NCBI GenBank assembly: GCA_037178625.1
Contig: CM074128.1
Location: 3,224,001-3,288,000 of the forward strand
Source of the DNA: Skeletonema tropicum
Lineage: Eukaryota > Bacillariophyta > Thalassiosirophyceae > Thalassiosirales > Thalassiosiraceae
DNA length: 64,000 nt
Direction: 5' to 3'
The notes below the pieces were generated by a model that had not been told where the DNA came from, did no database searches, and saw only the letters and a program-made list of their open reading frames with translations. Positions 1 to 11,573 of the stretch are shown piece by piece. Every line of letters starts with the position of its first letter. Position 1 is the stretch's first letter. Made by a program: the position numbers and the translations under genes.

Positions 1-104
1 GATTGGCCTTTTTTCAATCATCTTGCTTTTAAATTCACTTAAAGTCCACCTCACATGCCAATAACTCACTCATTTATTCTCTTCATCCAAATCATCAATC
101 ACAG

Positions 105-365
105 GCTTTTGTTGCCGCTCCTGTCAGCAGGCCTGCACTTGCCACCACTACATCTCTCGATGCTAGCCGTGTCAACGCCAAGCAAGAGAAGCGCAAGCGT
201 AACAGGGAAAACATGCGTAAATTCAAGAAGGGAGGAAAGCGTGGAACTAGCAGAAAGAAGATGATGAGGAAGGTTGCATCTAGTGCTCAGCGTGTTGTTG
301 AGAATGAGTTTATTGCCAAGTGCTTTATGACTGTTCCACCCCCTAACTCTGAGGAGAAGGCTTAA
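105..365 (+). CDS. 3' exon of a small basic plastid-targeted protein (partial)
   Basis: An open exon of 87 codons starts directly after an acceptor site (ends CAG at 104) and ends with TAA. The first residues read AFVAAPVSRPALATTT, which looks like the second half of a diatom bipartite plastid signal: an Ala-Phe cleavage motif followed by a transit-like stretch. The signal-peptide part would then lie in an upstream exon outside the window or in the first 50 bases. The mature part is very basic (KQEKRKRNRENMRKFKKGG, then RKKMMRKV) and ends in a neutral tail. Size and charge would suit a nucleic-acid-binding or ribosome-associated plastid protein, but I do not recognise the family. The gene converges on chorismate synthase. 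The AFVAAP reading and the splice site support each other; function is unknown. Confidence 0.6.
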   Translation, partial: AFVAAPVSRPALATTTSLDASRVNAKQEKRKRNRENMRKFKKGGKRGTSRKKMMRKVASSAQRVVENEFIAKCFMTVPPPNSEEKA

Positions 366-643
366 ATAGGGTGTTGCTAGAAGTATAAGTATCAATCCGT
401 TATTTTGAATACACTTGAATAGACTTTGTTTAAAATATTAGTTGTCCTCATTAGGGAGTCAATTGTCTCAGATGTGTGATTACGCTGAATTGAGGCGACA
501 AATGTGAAGGGTTCGAAGTTCACTTCTGTGGTTAATTTTGATAACCTCCTCCACAAGCATTTGCAATTAGGTCATTTCATATGGTTTGGAAGTTACCGCT
601 AATGTTAAGTAGACATTACTTTCCTATTGGCAAAACAATCAAA

Positions 644-2042
644 TCACTCCTCATCAACTCTCAAGCCGATTGGTCCACTTCCCACTGCGGCCAAGTCATT
701 CTTCTTGGGTCCTCCCTCTCTCCTTGCCGTGGTACCCATTGGATTTGGTCGTTCATCCTGTGATGCCTCGTTTGGGAACAACTCACATTGTGCCTGCTGA
801 CACATGAGTGCATCAACTAAAGTCAATGCAACCATTGCTTCTACCATGGGAACAGCGCGTGGCAACACACAGGGGTCGTGCCTTCCTTTACCTCGAAGCT
901 CAACCTCTTGGCCGTCGCGTGTGACAGTATTCTGTTTGTTATCGCGTGAAGACAAGAAGTTAGTGAGCTGTGCAAGTAAGACAAACATCGGAAAAGGAAG
1001 CAGCAATGGAACATACCTGAGCTTTGGCAATTGTGGATGTGGGCTTGAATGCAACATGAACGACAATGTTTTCTCCATTACTGATTCCACCTTGGATACC
1101 TCCAGATCTGTTAGTTTTTGTCCTAGTCGCACCAGTCTCTGGGTCAATGTAAAACTCATCATTGTGGTCCTTCCCTGACAAGAGAGTTCCAGCAAATCCA
1201 TCTCCAGATTCAAATCCTTTAGCTGCAGGGATTGACATACACGCCTTGGCCAAGTCAGCCTCCAATTTGTCAAAGACTGGAGCTCCCAACCCTGCAGGAA
1301 CATTCCTCGCAACACATGTGACCACTCCACCAATCGAGTTACCAGTCTTACGGATCTCATCAATCCTTTCCAACATCCTTTCAGCACTCTCAGGATCAGG
1401 ACATCTCACGATATTGGCATCAACATCTTCCATTGTAAAGGTATCATCATCCACATTCTCGCATGCAATATCTTGAACTTTGGAAACATACGCCAAAACC
1501 TCAATACCATTATACATTCTCAAGATTTTTCGTGCAACAGGCACCAGCGGCAACGCGGCCAATAGTTTCACGTGCGGAACTACGTCCTCCACCGGCAATG
1601 GCACGAACTCCATACTTGGCGTCATAGGTGGCATCCTGCATGAGATGGGCGGTAGGCAACACTCATATCATTTTCGAGGTAGTCCCCAGATCGTTGATCT
1701 TTGTTCCTAACCAACATGGCAATTGGTGTTCCCTAATGTAATGTTCTCGGGGTTCAATCCAGATAAAATTTCGACGGCATCAGCTTCGTTACGAGGAGTA
1801 GTGATGCGAGATTGTCCAGGACGACGACGATCCAAATCGACTTGGATTTCCTCACGAGTGATGGGGATGCGAGGTGGACATCCATCTAGCTGCACGCCGA
1901 CGCCTCCACCATGAGACTCTCCCCATGTGGAAATGCGAAAGACTCGACCGAAAGTGTTCCCTGTGCCCATGGTGAGTGTAAATGCAGAGGCTTGCTGTGT
2001 GGCCGCAAGCATGCCTATGAAGGAAGTAAACGAGAGCTTCAT
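644..2042 (-). CDS. aroC: Chorismate synthase, plastid-targeted (three 1-bp frameshifts)
   Basis: Catalyses the last shikimate-pathway step, converting EPSP to chorismate with reduced FMN, here probably in the plastid stroma. The start at 2042 gives a signal peptide ending in QASAF, the diatom plastid motif. Family motifs follow: [38 protein letters not shown], the GGISNGENI region and [18 protein letters not shown] near the end. One 85-bp intron (932-1016, GTATGT..ACAG) joins KAQ to NTVTRDG. Three single extra bases break the frame, near 1729, 1635 and 1539; each lies inside conserved sequence that continues in another frame. Allowing for these and the intron gives about 436 residues, a normal length plus leader. 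The 2042 start also lies close to the divergent XRN promoter. The family call is very secure; whether the frameshifts are real is doubtful. Confidence 0.93.
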
Positions 2043-2581
2043 TGTTGTTGCGTGCTTTATCTGCTACTACTTATTGTCACTTCACTTCTGTATAATGAAT
2101 CCACTCAGTCTCGTGCTAATAATAATTAGTTATCTGCCAGCATCCAGCTACGATTGCATTCTTTGCCTTCGTTGAGGTTGATTGATGTCGAGCCAAGCCA
2201 AATCAAAACAAAACCTCAGCGGTCAGCGGAGGAGAGTGGCGCGCGCCAAATAAGCTGTGACACGGACGAAGACAGATGACTGGAGAGAAATCGCTCGGAT
2301 GATGATGTCTCGGTTGGCGGTTGGCCTCTTGGACGCACCGGCCTCATTGTGCTCATTGTTCTGTAGAGCCATCAGAGCTTCTATTCTTTGGCAGGACGTC
2401 GACAAGTGGCATAGGCTGCAGGTCGTGTGGGTTGACATTCAGTACATGGCAAAAATGATGAAGCTCTCTACTACCGCCAGTACTCTTACTATCATCGTTG
2501 ACACATCATGTGTTTGTGTCGGCATTTCATACACCCCAACCTCATGTGGTCAGACGGAGAGCAGCAGCTGAGGTGGAATCT
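2043..2581. other. Divergent intergenic region between chorismate synthase and XRN
   Basis: About 540 bases separate the two divergent genes and must hold both promoters. No RNA gene or repeat is evident. Part of it (from 2498) is open in frame with XRN, so the XRN start may lie as far upstream as the ATG at 2498. Confidence 0.5.
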
Positions 2582-4951
2582 ATGCAGCAGAATTCACGTG
2601 GACTGATTAATCCTGGTTATTATTACCTACTTCAACTACGCACTCTCAAAGCAGTTGCTAGCAGTAGCACAGCTCTTTTTGGTATCCCAAAAATGTTTCG
2701 TTGGCTGACGGATCAGTACCCAAACATTCTCAATAGACGTCTCGGTTCTGCTCAATCTATCCCACCAATTGACAATTTCTACCTTGATATGAATGGTATT
2801 ATTCACCCTTGTACGCATGGAAACAATGAAGATGAAAGTAAGCAAACCAACCCATTGATTGATTGCTCTTTGTATCACTTGGCTCAAATGCTCACTAACT
2901 TCTTTGCTACACAGTTACTCTCCTTGATGAAACTGAAATGTTCAAAAAGATCTTTGGATATGTCGATCGATTGTATAAAATTGTTATGCCAAAGAAGGTG
3001 CTCTACCTCGCCGTGGATGGGGTTGCACCACGTGCAAAGATGAATCAACAACGTTCGAGACGGTTTCAGATCATCCAAAGAGGCCGAAGCGTTGGCTGCG
3101 AAACTGCTAGCACGTGATGGATCCTTACCAGAGCAGGACGCGTTTGATAGTAATTGTATCACTCCGGGTACTGACTTTATGTTGAAGCTTGGTCTAGCAA
3201 TGAGAAAATGGGTCGAGTATAAGCAAAAGACAGATCCTGTATGGAAAAATGGATGTGATGTCGTTATTAGTGGCCCTGATGTTCCTGGTGAGGGTGAACA
3301 TAAGGTGAGTGTTTAGTTAATCTTGTCCTTGTATGGCTGCTGACTTTCTTTAACTTCTAACAAACATTGCTTTTACATCAATATGATTAGGTCATGGACT
3401 ACATTCGGGAAACATACTCCCAATATGATCCCGATGATCCATCGAAGTCTCATCCACATTGGTCTCCTGGTTTGTACACACGTGCTCTATGGGCTTGATG
3501 CCGACTTGATCATGCTGGGTCTTGCAACACACGAACCTAACTTTATGCTATTACGTGAGAAGATGTCGGTAGTTATGGCTGGACGAGGCAGGCATAAACA
3601 TCGCAAGAAGAAAGATATGTTAGAATACACCCGTGATGATTTTGAATTGTTAGAGTTGAGAGCGCTTAGAGAAATGTTCACGATACAATTTAGGAAGTTT
3701 GCTGATCCTGGCAGGTTGAATGTGGAGTATGATGTTCGCCGAGTTATTGATGACTTATTTTTATTTGTATGTTTGTGGGAAATGACTTCTTGCCACACGT
3801 TCCTCATTTGGAGATTGATAATGGCGCATTGAGTCTCATGCTTAACAATTACATTGATTTGTTGCCTGAGTGGGGTGGATACCTAACAAACAAAGGTGCC
3901 ATTCATCCTGGAAGGTTGGAAAATTTCTTCTACAACTTGGCCGTGTTTGAGGAGGAACATTTCCGCAGAAGGTCCTTACGAAGAAAATGAACCTGGCTGG
4001 GGACTTAGCACTGAAAATGAACTTGAAAAAGATGACTTCTACGGAGTATTTTATGGAGGCTCAAAAACGCCTACATTGGCTAAGGAAGCAAACCAAAAGA
4101 TGGTGGTCGAAACAAATATTTTCGAATCAGCAGCAGATGATGGCAATCAAGACAGTCCAGAAGTACGTGCATTAGATGACACAATCAAATCCAAATCCAA
4201 GGTTGAGAAGAAATTCAAAAAGCTCCATCCTCGCGATGCTTCTCGGTCTTACCGTGAGTTTTACTATGAGTCCAAATTGAATATCTCTCCCTTGCCTACA
4301 AAGCGAGGTGAGGCTCAACGTGATCGTCGCGCTATCACTCGCGACTTCCTTGAGGGTCTTCATTGGAACTTGAATTATTATCACAATGGATGCTGCAGTT
4401 GGGCTTGGTACTATCCACACTTGTACGCTCCATTAAGCACAGATATGGCAAATCTCCACGAGTTCTACGGTGACGAGAAGATTGATGTAACGGACAATGA
4501 CGGCTTCCGTGAGTTCCCCTTCGAACAAACAGAACCATTCCCACCATTAGCTCAGCTTTTGTCTGTGCTTCCAGCTGCGAGTGCAAATCTTTTGCCTCCT
4601 GTTCTTGGAGAGCTCATGATTGAGCCATCGTCACCGCTTGCACCATATTATCCTAAAGACTTTGAATCTGATCCTAATGGTAAGAGGCAACCATGGGAAG
4701 CAATTGTCAAGATTCCATTTATTGACGGAGACCAATTATTAGAAGTTGTGAATGAAATCCTTGAGGCAGACGAAAAGTCTGTGGATGGAGAGCTGCTGAC
4801 AAACGCAGAACGGCGCAGGAATTTCAAGGGCAAAAGTCACACCTTTGTTCCTGAGAGGGATCCCGAGATGGCCAACGGTGCTAGCAATGGAAACCCTGTC
4901 AATGGGAAGCGAAAGGCTACACGCAAAAAGAAGCCCACAAAAGTGAACTAA
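2582..4951 (+). CDS. XRN: 5'-3' exoribonuclease of the XRN family (frameshifted)
   Basis: Degrades 5'-monophosphorylated RNA processively. The conserved N-terminal nuclease is complete: [67 protein letters not shown] and VGNDFLPH. The region ending in [12 protein letters not shown] is followed by a short basic tail, so the protein (about 734 residues) is nearer in size to compact XRN2/Rat1-like enzymes than to long XRN1. Two introns are clear: 2838-2914 and 3305-3390. Four one-base changes interrupt the frame: extra bases near 3064, 3474 and 3963, and a missing base near 3772. Family members normally begin at Met-Gly-[IV]-Pro-Lys; here no ATG precedes GIPK directly, and in-frame ATGs lie at 2582 and 2498, giving an N-terminal extension ending SSSTALF. 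Start uncertain; identity secure. Confidence 0.92.
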
Positions 4952-5221
4952 TGTGGATCAGTGAAGTAATTGGAATCGTTTACGTGCATCGTAGTTCATA
5001 AAGTATAGAGAAACTAAATGAAATTGAGAAGAGGATACAGTGTGCAGTGAATCGTTGATATGACCATTCTCTTATCTCCTCCTCTCTTTTCACTGACACT
5101 TTCTGGACTTCCATCACTCATCACACGCACACGCACCATGTTGAGGTGAAGATATTCCATCAAACATTCCTTGTGATTGGCAGTCGGAGTTAGGTTGTAA
5201 TCATAGTATCTTTACATCAAG

Positions 5222-6391
5222 ATGAGAACCTTTTTGACTGTAGGAGTTGCTGCAACAGCGTTGGCTGCAACGCAGGCTTTCGTGGTTCCATCGACCACAA
5301 CATCAGCTCGGAATCAATTTGCTCTGAGCGCTACCGCCACAGACATTAAGGGAACTGTCAAGTGGTATAATCCCGAGCGTGGATTTGGATTTATTGAAGT
5401 TGATGATGGAGGACCTGATATGTACGTTCACGCCACTGGCCTCACATTCGATGGTCCTTTGTTAGAAAACGAACGTGTTTCCTTCGTAACTGAGATCGAT
5501 AGACGCACCAACAAACCTAAGGCTGTGGACGTTGAGCGGATAGCAGCTGAAGAGGTGGTAGAAGAAGCGGAGCCAGAGCCTGCCCAAGAAGCTCCAGTTG
5601 AAGAACCTGCAGCGACCATCACACCAACAGTCCTTTCAGGACCTAAGAAAGAAAAGCTTCCGGTTGCTACTCCTCCAGATGAGGCGTTCCAAAGATCTCT
5701 TCTTGAGGCACAAATTGCCAATAGCGCATCTGCTCAACCTGCAGCGACCATCACACCAACAGTCCTTTCAGGTCCTAAGAAAGAAAAGCTTCCTGTTGCT
5801 ACTCCTCCTGATGAGGCGTTCCAAAGATCTCTGCTTGAGGCGCAACTTGCTAATTCTGCTGTTGCAAGTGCATCTGCATCTCCTTTCCAATCTGTTGATT
5901 ATGATGCTGCAGCAAAACTAGCATATGAAGCGGCTGGTGAATCTGGAGATTTTGAAGCATTCAAGGCCAAGTATCTTGAAGATACATCTGCAATGGTTGG
6001 GGAGAAGTACAAAGCTGCCGCTGAAGCAGATGCGGCAGAAGCCAAAGCAAAGGCAGAAGCAGCTGCTGCTGCAGCTAAAGCCAAGGCGGAAGCAGAAGCG
6101 GCCGAGGCAGCTCGTCTTGCTGAGGAGAAACGCCTCGCTGAAGAGGCTGCTGCCAACGAAGCAGCAGAGGCTGAAGCCCGCGAATTGGGCTACCCCAGTG
6201 TGGCTGTCATGAAAGCACGTCAACAACCCAAGTCGGCTGAAGAGGAAGCTGCTTTGGCAAGCAAGTATGGTGCCATGGATCTTGAAGAACGTGCATTTTC
6301 TATTCTTGCTGATTTGGGCATGATTGACTTAAACCCTGACCCAGAAGATCCAAACAGAGATACAAGCAAAGATGACGATGATATGGAGTAA
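5222..6391 (+). CDS. Plastid-targeted cold-shock-domain protein with internal repeats
   Basis: The 389-residue protein starts with a signal peptide ending in ATQAF and a Ser/Thr-rich transit stretch, indicating plastid import. Residues about 42-106 form a cold-shock (OB-fold) domain with GTVKWYNPERGFGFIEV (RNP1-like GFGFI) and MYVHATGL (RNP2-like), so it probably binds single-stranded RNA or DNA. Two nearly identical 44-residue repeats follow (about 129-216), each running from PAATITPTVLSGPKKEK to DEAFQRSLLEAQ. After these comes a long Ala/Glu/Lys-rich helical region, probably coiled coil, and an acidic end. The start at 5222 is the first ATG and gives a typical leader. A role as plastid RNA chaperone is inferred from the domain only. 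Confidence 0.85.
   Translation: MRTFLTVGVAATALAATQAFVVPSTTTSARNQFALSATATDIKGTVKWYNPERGFGFIEVDDGGPDMYVHATGLTFDGPLLENERVSFVTEIDRRTNKPKAVDVERIAAEEVVEEAEPEPAQEAPVEEPAATITPTVLSGPKKEKLPVATPPDEAFQRSLLEAQIANSASAQPAATITPTVLSGPKKEKLPVATPPDEAFQRSLLEAQLANSAVASASASPFQSVDYDAAAKLAYEAAGESGDFEAFKAKYLEDTSAMVGEKYKAAAEADAAEAKAKAEAAAAAAKAKAEAEAAEAARLAEEKRLAEEAAANEAAEAEARELGYPSVAVMKARQQPKSAEEEAALASKYGAMDLEERAFSILADLGMIDLNPDPEDPNRDTSKDDDDME
5606..5869 (+). repeat. Two tandem 132-bp coding repeats
   Basis: Two adjacent direct repeats of 132 bp (44 codons), starting near 5606 and 5738, lie in frame within the cold-shock protein. They differ at few positions, several of them third-codon changes, which suggests a fairly recent internal duplication kept in frame. 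Confidence 0.85.
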
Positions 6392-7139
6392 AAAAGGGGA
6401 GCACTCTGAATGGAACCGTATCGTGATATAAAACTGAGAGCATAGTGTAACGAAAAATCTTGCTACTTAATGTTATTATTCACCAGTTTCAATCGAGTGT
6501 GAATGTGTAGAGTTAGAGAGCAAGAAAACTGTAAATGATAAATACGAGAAGATCGCTTGATGTGTGCACTCGGTCCAGTACTTCCACTCTCCACTGTCGG
6601 TCTTGGGTCTTGGCTTCCTTGTTCACGGCACGATCAGTTGAATCCCTCGAACAGTACCACATACCTACACCCACTTTGCCTTGCCCCCTCAAAAACTCAG
6701 TCTACAGTATAAGTTTATCCCCCCAGCGCATTTACTCAGTATTACTAGATTAGAAGCTAAAGTTGACACTTCTATTAATCCCCCGATCGCCAATCTCAGC
6801 CTATCCAAAATTCGTAGGGGTATAACCCAGTTCGAGGGTTAACTGAAAAGTATGGGGAGTCCCATTTATTTTGACTTGACAGATGCGCCGTGAGGTCGCC
6901 ATTTTTGGCCCGACACAACACACAGCAAGGCATGCAATGGTGGCCTCTTTTGGCCTAGCGGCAATGGTTGTGAAGCCCCTTGTCGTCGATCTACAACGGC
7001 GTCTGTTGGATGCAGGTTCGCCATACGGCGCCCATTATCGTTGAATGACTCATATTTCATGTTCTCATCAGCCGATCAAGCAGCCGATGAAAACTGTTCA
7101 GTACAATCCCTAGTTGCATCTATCTATTAGAAGAGTATA
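6392..7139. other. Intergenic region of about 750 bases, no gene seen
   Basis: I see no conserved protein, RNA gene or inverted-repeat element. It holds the 3' end of the cold-shock gene and the promoter of the next gene on the same strand. Confidence 0.5.
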
Positions 7140-9470
7140 ATGTCTCACCTTGTTGATGCAAAGAACGCTGTTATGAAGAGCGACGCGGCTGACGAGGGGG
7201 CTTCCCGTGAATTTGATCCACTTCAAAAGATGTCACCTTTCCGTAAGAAGCAAAAGCTGGATGACGTTTCCGAGCTGGATTACATCCTCTCCCAAGATAA
7301 CAACGACGATGTTGACTACTGGAATCATCCTCGAGCATCACCAAAATCATTCCAAGATGAATTATTTACAAGCGGAACATTTGATTTTTCAATACCAGCT
7401 ACACCTTCCCAAGCAGGGGCTGACCTTTCTGATGTAGACCTTGCCTCTCCACCTGAGATTAGAAAATATGTCGGTCTCGAGAATCACAAGGTGACATCAC
7501 CCAGGTTACCAACTTTTCCAACTGAGGATGTACCACAGCACGTAGCTACTTTGTCACCGGAGAGGGAAGGAGGTAGTATGTTTCAGGAGATTCAAGGCCG
7601 TATTCATCATTTGAGCCCTGGGCAGACATTGTACAATGTCGCCAGCAACAGTGATGATGGATCTCCTTGTAGACCTCACAACTGGGCATTACAAGAAGAA
7701 CAAGACAGTGAAGGCGAAAACAACTCTCATCATTTCAATCCTCCTCGATCTGATCTTCGAAAGTCACGCATTTCTGGTACCACCAAAGCAATCTCTGTAT
7801 CTGAGCCGATTACTCCTTCTCGGGCTCACGTCTACCAAACAATGAACAACGAAACGTCTAGTGCTGATTGTACTCCCGACACAAAGTTGTCTACACCTAA
7901 TGCTATCACCAATGTCAGCAATAGCGACAGCGCAAATCGCAACACAATTCAATACAGCATGCCATCAACGTGGTCTCAAGCACCACTTCCGCCTTTTGTC
8001 TCTCAACGTGACAGTGCTCGTCCTGAGCTGATGCCTCGGCCGCCCCAACCTAACCGCTACTCATCATTTCGGGGATGGAATCCAACTCCGACTCCACAAT
8101 TTCTTTCACCCTTCCACACTGGCTATGATCAAGCGGCGTACTCTTTTCACCCTGATAGAGCTCATTCCAGTATCATCGATAGTGAGTATACCTGGAATCG
8201 CAACCAGGCTCTACTAACAATGTTTCAATCTCGTTTTGGACATTGCAACGTACCTGAAGGTTATGGGGTAGGAACAGAGTACGAGAATCTTCATAGCTGG
8301 TGCCAAGAACAAAGTGCCGAATATCAGAAGATGTGCTGTGGTGAACCAACAACCATGACTCCTACACGAAAGGACATTCTGATGAACTTAGGTTTTGCTG
8401 GAGTCGGCGAAAATGTTCGAAAAAAGCGGACATCAAGCAAGTCGGCTAGATCAGCTTGGACGAAGTGGATGGAAAAGCTTACTGACTATCGTAATGAGCA
8501 CGGCAATGTAGATGTCCCTCTCAAATATGAGCCATGTCCTTCATTAGGAACCTTTGTTAATCGCCAAAGGTCAGAGCTGAAAAAGATGGAGGCTGGCAAA
8601 GCTACAAGTTTGACCCCAGAACGGATTCAAGACTTGAACAAGCTAGGTTTCAAGTGGGCTTTAAGAGAGTCGCATGTCAGTTGGGAAGATCGCTACGAAG
8701 AGCTTAAACAGTTCAAGGATACAAATGGTGAGTTCGTCTTGTTTCGTTGAGTTAGATATGAGTCGTATTTTGTCTGGTATCACTGACCATTATTTCGTCG
8801 CCCATTAAACAACGAAGGTCATTGTAATGTACCCAAGCAGCACCCACTGAATCCAGCCCTTGGGTACTGGGTAAATGAACAACGCTCCCAGTACCGCCGC
8901 TACGTTGACAAGAAAACATCATACATGACTGAGGAGAAGGTCCAAGCTTTGAAGAAAATCGGTTTCAAGTGGTCTATGCGTGAGGGCGGTAGTGGCAATG
9001 GTAATTGGGACAACTGGTTGAAGCAGCTGCGAGCTTATAAGGACGAGCATGGAGATACGGATGTTCCTCTGAAATATTCCAAGAATTCAGCTTTAGGAGC
9101 TTTCGTCAACCGCCAGCGCACTGAATATCGTAAGTTGCAGCAGGGCATTCATTCAAGCCTTACAGAAGAACGAATCAACAGTCTTAATGAAATAGGATTC
9201 AAGTGGCAAATGCGTGTGTCGAGGACTCCATGGGAACAACGCTTGAAGGAACTGAGAGAGTTTAAGGAAGTACATGGACATTGTAATGTACCTTCAACAT
9301 GGCCAGAGAATCAGCCTTTGGCTTATTGGGTGTTCAAGCAACGAGGGCAATATCGTATGTTCCACAGTGGGAACAACAATGGCAGATGTAACATGACAGC
9401 AGACCGTATTGCTCAACTAGACATGCTAGGATTTGAATGGTCTCCGTCACGAAGGGCCTCGCGCAAGTAA
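7140..9470 (+). CDS. Protein with five helicase-associated (HA) repeats
   Basis: Two exons (7140-8727 and 8818-9470) are joined by a 90-bp intron (GTGAGT..AAG), giving 746 residues. The intron falls inside an HA repeat and splicing restores the motif GHCNVP, which confirms it. The first 340 residues are polar and low in complexity, with a basic patch (FRKKQK) that could be a nuclear localisation signal. From residue 350 to the end there are five HA repeats (Pfam helicase-associated type), each with W..(R/W)...L..F/Y, then G(H/N/D)xxVP, then a L..(W/F)V..QR motif and an L..(L/I)GF.W end. No helicase domain is present. Such stand-alone HA arrays are common in diatoms; a DNA-binding or regulatory role is often assumed but unproven. 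Confidence 0.85.
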
Positions 9471-9608
9471 ATGAAGCAACATACTGTACATACTGAGAAA
9501 TGAAACTTTCTATGGAAATGCAATAGATAACAGATCTATGTAATAAATGTCCATCAACGGCTGATAGATTGTCTACCCTCTCATGGCTACTTCTTCCTAT
9601 AGAGTTCT

Positions 9609-11159
9609 TTAAAAGACGCCATCAGGTACATCGCATTCATTTTCATAAATCTGCTTAAGTTCCTGCCTCTTCCTTATCAAATGTACCTCGCCATCTGCTG
9701 TAACTAGAACCTCAGGAGCTTCGGGGAAGCTATTGTAATTCTTTGTTGACATTCCAGCACAATATGCGCCACTTCCATCCATAACAGCAATATCTCCAAG
9801 TTCAGCAGTGCGCAAAGAACGTTCCTCCAATGCCTCGGGTTCACCAGGTTTAGGGGTCATGAGATCACCAGATTCACAGCAGTGGCCAACAACAACTACA
9901 CTTTCAACATCAGTTCCAATGTCCTCCGATTTTCCAGATCCTGGAAGGATTGTAATGGGGTGAATGGCTCCGTAGAGGGAAGGACGAAGTACATCAGTCA
10001 TACCAGCATCCATCTTGAGAAAAATGTGTCCACTGTCGTCAGAGCTAGATTTGGTGGAAACCTTGTCCTGGATTTTAGTCACAAGAGCACCGGCATTAGC
10101 CACTTTTAAGAGAAGGCAAGAGTGATGGTGAGAAGGCAAACGATATAAGTATTTGTACTATGAAGATGCACATGATTTGGGTAATGGGTAGGTATGTTGT
10201 TACTCACCCAAGTAGGTTCCAGGTTCAATCTCCATTTTCAATTCCCTGCCGTGCTCCTTCGCAAAGTCCTTGAACGCATCAGCAACAGGAGATCCAATCT
10301 CGATCAAGTCAGTAGTCTTTTCATCAGGATTCCTTCCAACCTTGTATCCTCCACCAAGATTCAATGTTGTTACTGTATCCCATATAGCGCAAAAAGATAG
10401 TGACAACTTGGCAGTTTGTTGCCAAATTGCAGGGTCAGATCCAGATCCAATGTGTGTATGAATCCTCTCAACTTCCAAACCGTACTTCTCCACGATGGAG
10501 GGCACTGTGCCATCAGTTACAAACTCATGCCAAATTCCAAAGGATGATGAAGGACCTCCCACGTTGGTCTTGGAAAAGCCAGTAGTGGAAGATGAGAATC
10601 CACCAGAGCCGACTCCGGGGTTCACACGCACTCCAACCTTTTGAGAGGCATTTGGAAATGCCTTACCGAAACGTTCTAATTGTGAGATGGAGCAACAGTT
10701 AATCTTCACGCCCAACTTGACCAACTCCTCAAAATCTTCTGGCAATTCCTGAGAACTCAAGCTAATCTTTTCCGCTGGTACGCCCATATCCATAGCTCTT
10801 CTGACTTCGTAACCACTACTGGCGTCAATACAGATTCCTCGGCTTAAGAAGTATTTGAGGATAGTTCCATTGGGACATGCCTTCATGGCATATCGAACAG
10901 TCAAGCCATACGCATTAGGGAAGGCAAGGCATGCATCAGCCGATTTGGCAAGCACATCGAGAGAGTATGCATATAGAGGAGTTCCTGAAGCGACATCGAT
11001 GCATGATTGTGCAAGCTCGGGTGTGAGGAAGTTGGATGAGGTGGCTGGAGTTGCGCGTAGGAGAGTAGTGCTTGGTGTATTGAACTTTGTGGGTGCAAAT
11101 GCGCTAGCTGAAGATGCGATTGCCATTAAGATGGCCAAACTGGCAGGTGATGCTCTCAT
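9609..11159 (-). CDS. lysA: Diaminopimelate decarboxylase, plastid-targeted
   Basis: PLP-dependent enzyme that converts meso-diaminopimelate to lysine, the last step of plastid lysine synthesis. The start at 11159 gives a signal peptide ending SASAFAP, the diatom plastid motif. Exon 1 (10208-11159) holds YAMKACPN, with the PLP lysine, then [15 protein letters not shown] and LNLGGGY. A 105-bp intron (10103-10207) splits EPGTYL from VANAGALVT. Exon 2 holds [20 protein letters not shown] and [20 protein letters not shown], the C-terminal active-site and substrate-binding motifs of group IV decarboxylases. About 481 residues in total, normal for LysA plus leader. An ornithine/arginine decarboxylase is less likely because the C-terminal motifs fit LysA better. 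Confidence 0.88.
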
Positions 11160-11573
11160 TATTTGGGTGTTCGTAAGAGATGATGAAGATTGTAAGGAAA
11201 CAAAGAACGCTTCTTGGGAGCATCAACGCTGATGCTGATGATGATAGATGCACGTTTCAAAAGGTGAGCGAGCGGGTGAAGGTGAATAATGAAGGAAAGA
11301 TTTGCGGCCTGTGAAGTGTGTCAGGAAATCGAGGAAGGACAGGCGAGTGAAACGCGGTACGACTCTTGCTACTCTTCAATCTTAGCATCAACTTCATCAT
11401 CAGGAATCAGGACATTAAGCAGTAGCATGCTTCATGTTGTTGTTGTTGGTTTTGTGTTGACAGTTGTCAGTTGTCAGCGTATCAGCGCCGCAGCATTAGC
11501 ATTCCATACATAAACGTCTTCCTCAATCCTGCACTCCGGTAGTGAAGGACCGCTTCGACATTATCAATTAACG
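11160..11573. promoter_or_regulatory. Divergent promoter region
   Basis: About 410 bases between two divergent plastid-protein genes. It must contain both promoters. I see no distinct operator, repeat or RNA gene. Confidence 0.4.

Noticed and set aside
644..2042. Chorismate synthase as a decayed pseudogene
   Set aside because: Motifs are perfectly kept on both sides of each one-base insertion and there are no in-frame stops or substitutions at key residues; assembly error is simpler.
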